DNA of 64,000 nt from NCBI GenBank assembly GCA_017311315.1, contig CM029646.1:816085-880084 (forward strand), written 5' to 3'. A program made the position numbers and the translations under genes. Under the pieces are notes generated by a model that worked only from the letters and a program-made list of their open reading frames with translations, had not been told where the DNA came from and searched no databases. Below are positions 1-13,346 of the stretch, in pieces. This DNA comes from Dendrocalamus latiflorus. Taxonomy: Eukaryota; Streptophyta; Magnoliopsida; Poales; Poaceae. Each line of letters opens with the position of its first letter. Within the stretch, counting starts at the first letter, position 1.

Positions 1-15
1 GTGGCAAACACCTTG

Positions 16-1565
16 AATGGACTTGACATGCATCATATCTCATTTTGGAACGCACTTCGAATCCATCCAACTCGACGGTAAACTTTCCTCCAAAATGGGT
101 TTCGACGGGAAATGTAAACTGCATGCATACGAAATCGAGTCACGAAATGAAACTGAGTACCAAATACCCCGAATGGACTTCATATGCATCCCCACTCATT
201 TTGGCATACATTCTGAATCCGTCTGACTCCGTGTCAAGCTTTCCACCGAAATGGATTCCGACGGGTCTTTAAACTCAACTCGCACGAAATCGAGTGACAA
301 AATGAAACTGAGTGCCAAACACATCGAATGGACTTCACGTGTGCCCTAACTATTTTCCGCAATTATTTTGAATCCATCCGACTCAGTGTTAAACTTTCCT
401 CAAAATCGAATTCTGACGGCACCGCAAACTCCATGTATTTGAAATCGAGAGATGAAATAAACTGAGTGGCAAACACCTTGAATGGACTTGACATGCGTCA
501 TATCTCATTTTGGCACGCACTTCGAATCCATCCAACTCGACGGTAAACTTTCCTCCAAAATGGATTTCGACGGGAAATGTAAACTGCATGCATACGAAAT
601 CGAGTCACGAAATGAAACTGAGTACCAAATACCCCGAATGGACTTCATATGCATCCCCACTCATTTTGGCATACATTTTGAATCCGTCTGACTCCGTGTT
701 AAGCTTTCCACCGAAATGGATTCCGACAGGTACTTTAAACTCAACTCGCACGAAATCGAGTGACAAAATGAAACTGAGTGCCAAGCACATCGAATGGACT
801 TCACGTGTGCCCTAACTATTTTCCGCAATTATTTTGAATCCGTCCGACTCAGTGTTAAACTTTCCTCAAAATCGAATTCTGACGGCACCGCAAACTCCAC
901 GTATTTGAAATCGAGAGATGAAATAAACTGAGTGGCAAACACCTTGAATGGACTTGACATGCATCATATCTCATTTTGGCACGCACTTCGAATCCATCCA
1001 ACTCGACGATAAACTTTCCTCCAAAATGGGTTTCGACAGGAAATGTAAACTGCATGCATACGAAAACGAGTCACGAATTGAAACTGAGTACCAAATACCC
1101 CGAATGGACTTCATATGCATCCCCACTCATTTTGGCATACATTTTGAATCCGTCTGACTCCGTGTTAAACTTTCCACCGAAATGGATTCCGACGGGTACT
1201 TTAAACTCTACTCGCACGAAATCGAGTGACAAAATGAAACTGAGTGCCAAACACATCGAATGGACTTCTCGTGTGCCCTAACTATTTTTCGCATTGATTT
1301 TGAATCCGTTCGACTCAGTGTTAAACTTTCCACCAAAGTGGGTTTCAATGGGTACTACAAACTCCATAGGGACAAAATCGAGACACGCAATGAAACTGAG
1401 TGTCAAACACCTCGAATGGACTTCGTATGTGCCCTACCGCATTTGGCATGCGTTGAATCCATCCTAGTCGGTGTTAAACTTTCCTCAAAATCCAATTCTG
1501 ACGGGCACCGTAAACTCCATGTAGACAAATCGAGAGATGAAATAAACTGAGTGGCAAACACCTTG
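16..1565 (+). repeat. 10-mer HOR copy 1 (ABC ABC A'B'C'D, 1550 bp)
   Basis: An extra ABC trimer of 465-466 bp precedes a normal 7-mer. The first B monomer has lost one A in GACGGGTACTTT (now GGGTCTTT), so the unit is 1550 bp. It is almost the same sequence as the 10-mer at 14897-16446. Confidence 0.93.
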
Positions 1566-1721
1566 AATGGACTTGACATGCATCATATCTCATTTTGGAA
1601 CGCACTTCGAATCCATCCAACTCGACGGTAAACTTTTCTCCAAAATGGGTTTCGACGGGAAATGTAAACTGCATGCATACGAAATCGAGTCACGAAATGA
1701 AACTGAGTACCAAATACCCCG
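1566..1721 (+). repeat. Reference monomer A (156 bp)
   Basis: First monomer of a representative 7-mer HOR. It is recognised by AATGGACTTGACATGCATC at its start and by TGCATGCATACGAAATCGAG in its second half. The 8-bp palindrome TGCATGCA is specific to class A. Confidence 0.95.
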
Positions 1722-1877
1722 AATGGACTTCATATGCATCCCCACTCATTTTGGCATACATTTTGAATCCGTCTGACTCCGTGTTAAGCTTTCCACCGAA
1801 ATGGATTCCGACGGGTACTTTAAACTCAACTCGCACGAAATCGAGTGACAAAATGAAACTGAGTGCCAAGCACATCG
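1722..1877 (+). repeat. Reference monomer B (156 bp)
   Basis: Second monomer of the HOR. It is recognised by CATATGCATCCCCACTC near its start and by a diagnostic GGATTCCGACGGGTAC. Some copies, for example the 10-mer at 16-1565, have lost one base in this last motif. Confidence 0.95.
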
Positions 1878-2031
1878 AATGGACTTCACGTGTGCCCTAA
1901 CTATTTTCCGCAATTATTTTGAATCCGTCCGACTAAGTGTTAAACTTTCCTCAAAATCGAATTCTGACGGCACCGCAAACTCCACGTATTTGAAATCGAG
2001 AGATGAAATAAACTGAGTGGCAAACACCTTG
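1878..2031 (+). repeat. Reference monomer C (154 bp)
   Basis: Third monomer, closing the ABC trimer. It starts with ACTTCACGTGTGCCC and continues with a TTCCGCAATTATTTTG segment. It is two bases shorter than A and B and ends with GAGTGGCAAACACCTTG, the ending shared with class D. Confidence 0.95.
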
Positions 2032-2187
2032 AATGGACTTGACATGCATCATATCTCATTTTGGCACGCACTTCGAATCCATCCAACTCGACGATAAACT
2101 TTCCTCCAAAATGGGTTTCGACGGGAAATGTAAACTGCATGCATACGAAAACGAGTCACGAATTGAAACTGAGTACCAAATACCCCG
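2032..2187 (+). repeat. Reference monomer A' (156 bp)
   Basis: Fourth monomer, a class A variant. It is separated from A by GACGATAAAC in place of GACGGTAAAC, and by GAAAACGAGTCACGAATTG in place of GAAATCGAGTCACGAAATG. Confidence 0.93.
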
Positions 2188-2343
2188 AATGGACTTCATA
2201 TGCATCCCCACTCATTTTGGCATACATTTTGAATCCGTCTGACTCCGTGTTAAACTTTCCACCGAAATAGATTCCGACGGGTACTTTAAACTCTACTCGC
2301 ACGAAATCGAGTGACAAAATGAAACTGAGTGCCAAACACATCG
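2188..2343 (+). repeat. Reference monomer B' (156 bp)
   Basis: Fifth monomer, a class B variant with GTTAAACTTTCCACCG and CTCTACTCG where B usually has GTTAAGCTTTCCACCG and CTCAACTCG. In this copy AAATGGATT is changed to AAATAGATT, a marker shared with the HOR copy beginning at 3736. Confidence 0.93.
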
Positions 2344-2499
2344 AATGGACTTCTCGTGTGCCCTAACTATTTTTCGCATTGATTTTGAATCCGTTCGACT
2401 CAGTGTTAAACTTTCCACCAAAGTGGGTTTCAATGGGTACTACAAACTCCATAGGGACAAAATCGAGACACGCAATGAAACTGAGTGTCAAACACCTCG
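2344..2499 (+). repeat. Reference monomer C' (156 bp)
   Basis: Sixth monomer. It begins like C but with ACTTCTCGTGTGCCC, then has CGCATTGATTTTGAATCCG and a second half with CAATGGGTACTACAAACTCC and GACAAAATCGAGACACGC that C lacks. C' is always followed by D. Confidence 0.93.
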
Positions 2500-2650
2500 A
2501 ATGGACTTCGTATGTGCCCTACCGCATTTGGCATGCGTTGAATCCATCCTAGTCGGTGTTAAACTTTCCTCAAAATCCAATTCTGACGGGCACCGTAAAC
2601 TCCATGTAGACAAATCGAGAGATGAAATAAACTGAGTGGCAAACACCTTG
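2500..2650 (+). repeat. Reference monomer D (151 bp)
   Basis: Seventh monomer, closing the ABC'D tetramer. It has TATGTGCCCTACCGCATTTG near its start and CATCCTAGTCGGTG centrally. At 151 bp it is the shortest class. It shares its 3' end with class C, so A follows either one. Confidence 0.93.
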
Positions 2651-5600
2651 AATGGACTTGACATGCATCATATCTCATTTTGGAACGCACTTCGAATCCA
2701 TCCAACTCGACGGTAAACTTTTCTCCAAAATGGGTTTCGACGGGAAATGTAAACTGCATGCATACGAAATCGAGTCACGAAATGAAACTGAGTACCAAAT
2801 ACCCCGAATGGACTTCATATGCATCCCCACTCATTTTGGCATACATTTTGAATCCGTCTGACTCCGTGTTAAGCTTTCCACCGAAATGGATTCCGACGGG
2901 TACTTTAAACTCAACTCGCACGAAATCGAGTGACAAAATGAAACTGAGTGCCAAGCACATCGAATGGACTTCACGTGTGCCCTAACTATTTTCCGCAATT
3001 ATTTTGAATCCGTCCGACTCAGTGTTAAACTTTCCTCAAAATCGAATTCTGACGGCACCGCAAACTCCACGTATTTGAAATCGAGAAATGAAATAAACTG
3101 AGTGGCAAACACCTTGAATGGACTTGACATGCATCATATCTCATTTTGGCACGCACTTCGAATCCATCCAACTCGACGATAAACTTTCCTCCAAAATGGG
3201 TTTCGACGGGAAATGTAAACTGCATGCATACGAAAACGAGTCACGAATTGAAACTGAGTACCAAATACCCCGAATGGACTTCATATGCATCCCCACTCAT
3301 TTTGGCATACATTTTGAATCCGTCTGACTCCGTGTTAAACTTTCCACCGAAATGGATTCCGACGGGTACTTTAAACTCTACTCGCACGAAATCGAGTGAC
3401 AAAATGAAACTGAGTGCCAAACACATCGAATGGACTTCTCGTGTGCCCTAACTATATTTCGCATTGATTTTGAATCCGTTCGACTCAGTGTTAAACTTTC
3501 CACCAAAGTGGGTTTCAATGGGTACTACAAACTCCATAGGGACAAAATCGAGACACGCAATGAAACTGAGTGTCAAACACCTCGAATGGACTTCGTATGT
3601 GCCCTACCGCATTTGGCATGCATTGAATCCATCCTAGTCGGTGTTAAACTTTCCTCAAAATCCAATTCTGACGGGCACCGTAAACTCCATGTAGTCAAAT
3701 CGAGAGATGAAATAAACTGAGTGGCAAACACCTTGAATGGACTTGACATGCATCATATCTCATTTTGAAACGCACTTCGAATCCATCCAACTCGACGGTA
3801 AACTTTCCTCCAAAATGGGTTTCGACGGGAAATGTAAACTGCATGCATACGAAATCGAGTCACGAAATGAAACTGAGTACCAAATACCCCGAATGGACTT
3901 CATATGCATCCCCACTCATTTTGGCATACATTTTGAATCCGTCTGACTCCGTGTTAAGCTTTCCACCGAAATGGATTCCGACGGGTACTTTAAACTCAAC
4001 TCGCACGAAATCGAGTGACAAAATGAAACTGAGTGCCAAGCACATCGAATGGACTTCACGTGTGCCCTAACTATTTTCCGCAATTATTTTGAATCCGTCC
4101 GACTCAGTGTTAAACTTTCCTCAAAATCGAATTCTGACGGCACCGCAAACTCCACGTATTTGAAATCGAGAGATGAAATAAACTGAGTGGCAAACACCTT
4201 GAATGGACTTGACATGCATCATATCTCATTTTGGCACGCACTTCGAATCCATCCAACTCGACAATAAACTTTCCTCCAAAATGGGTTTCGACGGGAAATG
4301 TAAACTGCATGCATACGAAAACGGGTCACGAATTGAAACTGAGTACCAAATACCCCGAATGGACTTCATATGCATCCCCACTCATTTTGGCATACATTTT
4401 GAATCCGTCTGACTCCGTGTTAAACTTTCCACCGAAATAGATTCCGACGGGTACTTTAAACTCTACTCGCACGAAATCGAGTGACAAAATGAAACTGAGT
4501 GCCAAACACATCGAATGGACTTCTCGTGTGCCCTAACTATTTTTCGCATTGATTTTGAATCCGTTCGACTCAGTGTTAAACTTTCCACCAAAGTGGGTTT
4601 CAATGGGTACTACAAACTCCATAGGGACAAAATCGAGACACGCAATGAAACTGAGTGTCAAACACCTCGAATGGACTTCGTATGTGCCCTACCGCATTTG
4701 GCATGCGTTGAATCCATCCTAGTCGGTGTTAAACTTTCCTCAAAATCCAATTCTGACGGGCACCGTAAACTCCATGTAGACAAATCGAGAGATGAAATAA
4801 ACTGAGTGGCAAACACCTTGAATGGACTTGACATGCATCATATCTCATTTTGGAACGCACTTCGAATCCATCCAACTCGACGGTAAACTTTTCTCCAAAA
4901 TGGGTTTCGACGGGAAATGTAAACTGCATGCATACGAAATCGAGTCACGAAATGAAACTGAGTACCAAATACCCCGAATGGACTTCATATGCATCCCCAC
5001 TCATTTTGGCATACATTTTGAATCCGTCTGACTCCGTGTTAAGCTTTCCACCGAAATGGATTCCGACGGGTACTTTAAACTCAACTCGCACGAAATCGAG
5101 TGACAAAATGAAACTGAGTGCCAAGCACATCGAATGGACTTCACGTGTGCCCTAACTATTTTCCGCAATTATTTTGAATCCGTCCGACTCAGTGTTAAAC
5201 TTTCCTCAAAATCGAATTCTGACGGCACCGCAAACTCCACGTATTTGAAATCGAGAAATGAAATAAACTGAGTGGCAAACACCTTGAATGGACTTGACAT
5301 GCATCATATCTCATTTTGGCACGCACTTCGAATCCATCCAACTCGACGATAAACTTTCCTCCAAAATGGGTTTCGACGGGAAATGTAAACTGCATGCATA
5401 CGAAAACGAGTCACGAATTGAAACTGAGTACCAAATACCCCGAATGGACTTCATATGCATCCCCACTCATTTTGGCATACATTTTGAATCCGTCTGACTC
5501 CGTGTTAAACTTTCCACCGAAATGGATTCCGACGGGTACTTTAAACTCTACTCGCACGAAATCGAGTGACAAAATGAAACTGAGTGCCAAACACATCGAA

Positions 5601-6990
5601 TGGACTTCTCGTGTGCCCTAACTATATTTCGCATTGATTTTGAATCCGTTCGACTCAGTGTTAAACTTTCCACCAAAGTGGGTTTCAATGGGTACTACAA
5701 ACTCCATAGGGACAAAATCGAGACACGCAATGAAACTGAGTGTCAAACACCTCGAATGGACTTCGTATGTGCCCTACCGCATTTGGCATGCATTGAATCC
5801 ATCCTAGTCGGTGTTAAACTTTCCTCAAAATCCAATTCTGACGGGCACCGTAAACTCCATGTAGTCAAATCGAGAGATGAAATAAACTGAGTGGCAAACA
5901 CCTTGAATGGACTTGACATGCATCATATCTCATTTTGAAACGCACTTCGAATCCATCCAACTCGACGGTAAACTTTCCTCCAAAATGGGTTTCGACGGGA
6001 AATGTAAACTGCATGCATACGAAATCGAGTCACGAAATGAAACTGAGTACCAAATACCCCGAATGGACTTCATATGCATCCCCACTCATTTTGGCATACA
6101 TTTTGAATCCGTCTGACTCCGTGTTAAGCTTTCCACCGAAATGGATTCCGACGGGTACTTTAAACTCAACTCGCACGAAATCGAGTGACAAAATGAAACT
6201 GAGTGCCAAGCACATCGAATGGACTTCACGTGTGCCCTAACTATTTTCCGCAATTATTTTGAATCCGTCCGACTCAGTGTTAAACTTTCCTCAAAATCGA
6301 ATTCTGACGGCACCGCAAACTCCACGTATTTGAAATCGAGAGATGAAATAAACTGAGTGGCAAACACCTTGAATGGACTTGACATGCATCATATCTCATT
6401 TTGGCACGCACTTCGAATCCATCCAACTCGACAATAAACTTTCCTCCAAAATGGGTTTCGACGGGAAATGTAAACTGCATGCATACGAAAACGGGTCACG
6501 AATTGAAACTGAGTACCAAATACCCCGAATGGACTTCATATGCATCCCCACTCATTTTGGCATACATTTTGAATCCGTCTGACTCCGTGTTAAACTTTCC
6601 ACCGAAATGGATTCCGACGGGTACTTTAAACTCTACTCGCACGAAATCGAGTGACAAAATGAAACTGAGTGCCAAACACATCGAATGGACTTCTCGTGTG
6701 CCCTAACTATTTTTCGCATTGATTTTGAATCCGTTCGACTCAGTGTTAAACTTTCCACCAAAGTGGGTTTCAATGGGTACTACAAACTCCATAGGGACAA
6801 AATCGAGACACGCATTGAAACTGAGTGTCAAACACCTCGAATGGACTTCGTATGTACCCTACCGCATTTGGCATGCATTGAATCCATCCTAGTCGGTGTT
6901 AAACTTTCCTCAAAATCCAATTCTGACGGGCACCGTAAACTCCATGTAGTCAAATCGAGAGATGAAATAAACTGAGTGGCAAACACCTTG

Positions 6991-8541
6991 AATGGACTTG
7001 ACATGCATCATATCTCATTTTGGAACGCACTTCGAATCCATCCAACTCGACGGTAAACTTTCCTCCAAAATGGGTTTCGACGGGAAATGTAAACTGCATG
7101 CATACGAAATCGAGTCACGAAATGAAACTGAGTACCAAATACCCCGAATGGACTTCATATGCATCCCCACTCATTTTGGCATACATTCTGAATCCGTCTG
7201 ACTCCGTGTCAAGCTTTCCACCGAAATGGATTCCGACGGGTACTTTAAACTCAACTCGCACGAAATCGAGTGACAAAATGAAACTGAGTGCCAAACACAT
7301 CGAATGGACTTCACGTGTGCCCTAACTATTTTCCGCAATTATTTTGAATCCATCCGACTCAGTGTTAAACTTTCCTCAAAATCGAATTCTGACGGCACCG
7401 CAAACTCCACGTATTTGAAATCGAGAGATGAAATAAACTGAGTGGCAAACACCTTGAATGGACTTGACATGCATCATATCTCATTTTGGCACGCACTTCG
7501 AATCCATCCAACTCGACGGTAAACTTTCCTCCAAAATGGATTTCGACGGGAAATGTAAACTGCATGCATACGAAATCGAGTCACAAAATGAAACTGAGTA
7601 CCAAATACCCCGAATGGACTTCATATGCATCCCCACTCATTTTGGCATACATTTTGAATCCGTCTGACTTCGTGTTAAGCTTTCCACCGAAATGGATTCC
7701 GACGGGTACTTTAAACTCAACTCACACGAAATCGAGTGACAAAATGAAACTGAGTGCCAAGCACATCGAATGGACTTCACGTGTGCCCTAACTATTTTCC
7801 GCAATTATTTTGAATCCGTCCGACTCAGTGTTAAACTTTCCTCAAAATCGAATTCTGACGGCACCGCAAACTCCATGTATTTGAAATCGAGAGATGAAAT
7901 AAACTGAGTGGCAAACACCTTGAATGGACTTGACATGCATCATATCTCATTTTGGCACGCACTTCGAATCCATCCAACTCGACGATAAACTTTCCTCCAA
8001 AATGGGTTTCGACGGGAAATGTAAACTGCATGCATACGAAAACGGGTCACGAATTGAAACTGAGTACCAAATACCCCGAATGGACTTCATATGCATCCCC
8101 ACTCATTTTGGCATACATTTTGAATCCGTCTGACTCTGTGTTAAACTTTCCACCGAAATGGATTCCGACGGGTACTTTAAACTCTACTCGCACGAAATCG
8201 AGTGACAAAATGAAACTGAGTGCCAAACACATCGAATGGACTTCTCGTGTGCCCTAACTATTTTTCGCATTGATTTTGAATCCGTTCGACTCAGTGTTAA
8301 ACTTTCCACCAAAGTGGGTTTCAATGGGTACTACAAACTCCATAGGGACAAAATCGAGACACGCAATGAAACTGAGTGTCAAACACCTCGAATGGACTTC
8401 GTATGTGCCCTACCGCATTTGGCATGCATTGAATCCATCCTAGTCGGTGTTAAACTTTCCTCAAAATCCAATTCTGACGGGCACCGTAAACTCCATGTAG
8501 TCAAATCGAGAGATGAAATAAACTGAGTGGCAAACACCTTG
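6991..8541 (+). repeat. 10-mer HOR copy 2 (1551 bp)
   Basis: Same ABC ABC A'B'C'D order as copy 1, but without the one-base deletion in the first B monomer, so it is 1551 bp. By this marker it is the ancestral-like version of the 10-mer. Confidence 0.93.
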
Positions 8542-10711
8542 AATGGACTTGACATGCATCATATCTCAGTTTGGAACGCACTTCGAATCCATCCAACTCG
8601 ACGGTAAACTTTCCTCCAAAATGGGTTTCGACGGGAAATGTAAACTGCATGCATACGAAATCGAGTCACGAAATGAAACTGAGTACCAAATACCCCGAAT
8701 GGACTTCATATGCATCCCCACTCATTTTGGCATACATTTTGAATCCGTCTGACTCCGTGTTAAGCTTTCCACCGAAATGGATTCCGACGGGTACTTTAAA
8801 CTCAACTCGCACGAAATCGAGTGACAAAATGAAACTGAGTGCCAAGCACATCGAATGGACTTCACGTGTGCCCTAACTATTTTCCGCAATTATTTTGAAT
8901 CCGTCCGACTCAGTGTTAAACTTTCCTCAAAATGGAATTCTGACGGCACCGCAAACTCCACGTATTTGAAATCGAGAGATGAAATAAACTGAGTGGCAAA
9001 CACCTTGAATGGACTTGACATGCATCATATCTCATTTTGGCACGCACTTCGAATCCATCCAACTCGACGATAAACTTTCCTCCAAAATGGGTTTCGACGG
9101 GAAATGTAAACTGCATGCATACGAAAACGAGTCACGAATTGAAACTGAGTACCAAATACCCCGAATGGACTTCATATGCATCCCCACTCATTTTGGCATA
9201 CATTTTGAATCCGTCTGACTCCGTGTTAAACTTTCCACCGAAATGGATTCCGACGGGTACTTTAAACTCTACTCGCACGAAATCGAGTGACAAAATGAAA
9301 CTGAGTGCCAAACACATCGAATGGACTTCTCGTGTGCCCTAACTATTTTTCGCATTGATTTTGAATCCGTTCGACTCAGTGTTAAACTTTCCACCAAAGT
9401 GGGTTTCAATGGGTACTACAAACTCCATAGGGACAAAATCGAGACACGCAATGAAACTGAGTGTCAAACACCTCGAATGGACTTCGTATGTGCCCTACCG
9501 CATTTGGCATGCATTGAATCCATCCTAGTCGGTGTTAAACTTTCCTCAAAATCCAACTCTGACGGGCACCGTAAACTCCATGTAGTCAAATCGAGAGATG
9601 AAATAAACTGAGTGGCAAACACCTTGAATGGACTTGACATGCATCATATCTCAGTTTGGAACGCACTTCGAATCCATCCAACTCGACGGTAAACTTTCCT
9701 CCAAAATGGGTTTCGACGGGAAATGTAAACTGCATGCATACGAAATCGAGTCACGAAATGAAACTGAGTACCAAATACCCCGAATGGACTTCATATGCAT
9801 CCCCACTCATTTTGGCATACATTTTGAATCCGTCTGACTCCGTGTTAAGCTTTCCACCGAAATGGATTCCGACGGGTACTTTAAACTCAACTCGCACGAA
9901 ATCGAGTGACAAAATGAAACTGAGTGCCAAGCACATCGAATGGACTTCACGTGTGCCCTAACTATTTTGCGCAATTATTTTGAATCCGTCCGACTCAGTG
10001 TTAAACTTTCCTCAAAATCGAATTCTGACGGCACCGCAAACTCCACGTATTTGAAATCGAGAGATGAAATAAACTGAGTGGCAAACACCTTGAATGGACT
10101 TGACATGCATCATATCTCATTTTGGCACGCACTTCGAATCCATCCAACTCGACGATAAACTTTCCTCCAAACTGGGTTTCGACGGGAAATGTAAACTGCA
10201 TGCATACGAAAACGAGTCACGAATTGAAACTGAGTACCAAATACCCCGAATGGACTTCATATGCATCCCCACTCATTTTGGCATACATTTTGAATCCGTC
10301 TGACTCCGTGTTAAACTTTCCACCGAAATGGATTCCGACGGGTACTTTAAACTCTACTCGCACGAAATCGAGTGACAAAATGAAACTGAGTGCCAAACAC
10401 ATCGAATGGACTTCTCGTGTGCCCTAACTATTTTTCGCATTGATTTTGAATCCGTTCGACTCAGTGTTAAACTTTCCACCATAGTGGGTTTCAATGGGTA
10501 CTACAAACTCCATAGGGACAAAATCGAGACACGCAATGAAACTGAGTGTCAAACACCTCGAATGGACTTCGTATGTGCCCTACCGCATTTGGCATGCATT
10601 GAATCCATCCTAGTCGGTGTTAAACTTTCCTCAAAATCCAATTCTGACGGGCACCGTAAACTCCATGTAGTCAAATCGAGAGATGAAATAAACTGAGTGG
10701 CAAACACCTTG
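8542..10711 (+). repeat. Two consecutive 7-mer HORs (2 x 1085 bp)
   Basis: Both units carry ATCTCAGTTTGG in monomer A (elsewhere ATCTCATTTTGG), a marker that reappears only at 12262. The second unit also has TTTTGCGCAATT in C and CACCATAGTGGG in C'; both recur 2635 bp downstream. Confidence 0.93.
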
Positions 10712-12261
10712 AATGGACTTGACATGCATCATATCTCATTTTGGAACGCACTTCGAATCCATCCAACTCGACGGTAAACTTTCCTCCAAAATGGGTTTCG
10801 ACGGGAAATGTAAACTGCATGCATACGAAATCGAGTCACGAAATGAAACTGAGTACCAAATACCCCGAATGGACTTCATATGCATCCCCACTCATTTTGG
10901 CATACATTCTGAATCCGTCTGACTCCGTGTCAAGCTTTCCACCGAAATGGATTCCGACGGGTCTTTAAACTCAACTCGCACGAAATCGAGTGACAAAATG
11001 AAACTGAGTGCCAAACACATCGAATGGACTTCACGTGTGCCCTAACTATTTTCCGCAATTATTTTGAATCCATCCGACTCAGTGTTAAACTTTCCTCAAA
11101 ATCGAATTCTGACGGCACCGCAAACTCCATGTATTTGAAATCGAGAGATGAAATAAACTGAGTGGCAAACACCTTGAATGGACTTGACATGCGTCATATC
11201 TCATTTTGGCACGCACTTCGAATCCATCCAACTCGACGGTAAACTTTCCTCCAAAATGGATTTCGACGGGAAATGTAAACTGCATGCATACGAAATCGAG
11301 TCACGAAATGAAACTGAGTACCAAATACCCCGAATGGACTTCATATGCATCCCCACTCATTTTGGCATACATTTTGAATCCGTCTGACTCCGTGTTAAGC
11401 TTTCCACCGAAATGGATTCCGACGGGTACTTTAAACTCAACTCGCACGAAATCGAGTGACAAAATGAAACTGAGTGCCAAGCACATCGAATGGACTTCAC
11501 GTGTGCCCTAACTATTTTCCGCAATTATTTTGAATCCGTCCGACTCAGTGTTAAACTTTCCTCAAAATGGAATTCTGACGGCACCGCAAACTCCACGTAT
11601 TTGAAATCGAGAGATGAAATAAACTGAGTGGCAAACACCTTGAATGGACTTGACATGCATCATATCTCATTTTGGCACGCACTTCGAATCCATCCAACTC
11701 GACGATAAACTTTCCTCCAAAATGGGTTTCGACAGGAAATGTAAACTGCATGCATACGAAAACGAGTCACGAATTGAAACTGAGTACCAAATACCCCGAA
11801 TGGACTTCATATGCATCCCCACTCATTTTGGCATACATTTTGAATCCGTCTGACTCCGTGTTAAACTTTCCACCGAAATGGATTCCGACGGGTACTTTAA
11901 ACTCTACTCGCACGAAATCGAGTGACAAAATGAAACTGAGTGCCAAACACATCGAATGGACTTCTCGTGTGCCCTAACTATTTTTCGCATTGATTTTGAA
12001 TCCGTTCGACTCAGTGTTAAACTTTCCACCAAAGTGGGTTTCAATGGGTACTACAAACTCCATAGGGACAAAATCGAGACACGCAATGAAACTGAGTGTC
12101 AAACACCTCGAATGGACTTCGTATGTGCCCTACCGCATTTGGCATGCATTGAATCCATCCTAGTCGGTGTTAAACTTTCCTCAAAATCCAACTCTGACGG
12201 GCACCGTAAACTCCATGTAGTCAAATCGAGAGATGAAATAAACTGAGTGGCAAACACCTTG
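10712..12261 (+). repeat. 10-mer HOR copy 3 (1550 bp)
   Basis: ABC ABC A'B'C'D order with the one-base deletion in the first B. The second A monomer has GACATGCGTCAT and the third has TTTCGACAGGAAATG. Both markers are shared with copies 1, 4 and 5. Confidence 0.93.
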
Positions 12262-13346
12262 AATGGACTTGACATGCATCATATCTCAGTTTGGAACGCA
12301 CTTCGAATCCATCCAACTCGACGGTAAACTTTCCTCCAAAATGGGTTTCGACGGGAAATGTAAACTGCATGCATACGAAATCGAGTCACGAAATGAAACT
12401 GAGTACCAAATACCCCGAATGGACTTCATATGCATCCCCACTCATTTTGGCATACATTTTGAATCCGTCTGACTCCGTGTTAAGCTTTCCACCGAAATGG
12501 ATTCCGACGGGTACTTTAAACTCAACTCGCACGAAATCGAGTGACAAAATGAAACTGAGTGCCAAGCACATCGAATGGACTTCACGTGTGCCCTAACTAT
12601 TTTGCGCAATTATTTTGAATCCGTCCGACTCAGTGTTAAACTTTCCTCAAAATCGAATTCTGACGGCACCGCAAACTCCACGTATTTGAAATCGAGAGAT
12701 GAAATAAACTGAGTGGCAAACACCTTGAATGGACTTGACATGCATCATATCTCATTTTGGCACGCACTTCGAATCCATCCAACTCGACGATAAACTTTCC
12801 TCCAAACTGGGTTTCGACGGGAAATGTAAACTGCATGCATACGAAAACGAGTCACGAATTGAAACTGAGTACCAAATACCCCGAATGGACTTCATATGCA
12901 TCCCCACTCATTTTGGCATACATTTTGAATCCGTCTGACTCCGTGTTAAACTTTCCACCGAAATGGATTCCGACGGGTACTTTAAACTCTACTCGCACGA
13001 AATCGAGTGACAAAATGAAACTGAGTGCCAAACACATCGAATGGACTTCTCGTGTGCCCTAACTATTTTTCGCATTGATTTTGAATCCGTTCGACTCAGT
13101 GTTAAACTTTCCACCATAGTGGGTTTCAATGGGTACTACAAACTCCATAGGGACAAAATCGAGACACGCAATGAAACTGAGTGTCAAACACCTCGAATGG
13201 ACTTCGTATGTGCCCTACCGCATTTGGCATGCATTGAATCCATCCTAGTCGGTGTTAAACTTTCCTCAAAATCCAATTCTGACGGGCACCGTAAACTCCA
13301 TGTAGTCAAATCGAGAGATGAAATAAACTGAGTGGCAAACACCTTG
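12262..13346 (+). repeat. Single 7-mer HOR between 10-mers (1085 bp)
   Basis: Carries every private variant of the unit at 9627-10711 (ATCTCAGTTTGG, TTTTGCGCAATT, CCAAACTGGG, CACCATAGTGGG). It is therefore a direct duplicate of that unit at an offset of 2635 bp. Confidence 0.93.

Larger units (their letters stand above)
1566..6990 (+). repeat. Five consecutive 7-mer HORs (5 x 1085 bp)
   Basis: Units start at 1566, 2651, 3736, 4821 and 5906 and are exactly 1085 bp each. Shared variants show that from about 2265 to 4434 the sequence is repeated 2170 bp downstream: units 2+3 were duplicated as units 4+5. Markers are TTTTGAAACG in A of units 3 and 5, GAGAAATGAAAT in C of units 2 and 4, and ACTATATTTCGC in C' of units 2 and 4. 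Confidence 0.95.
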
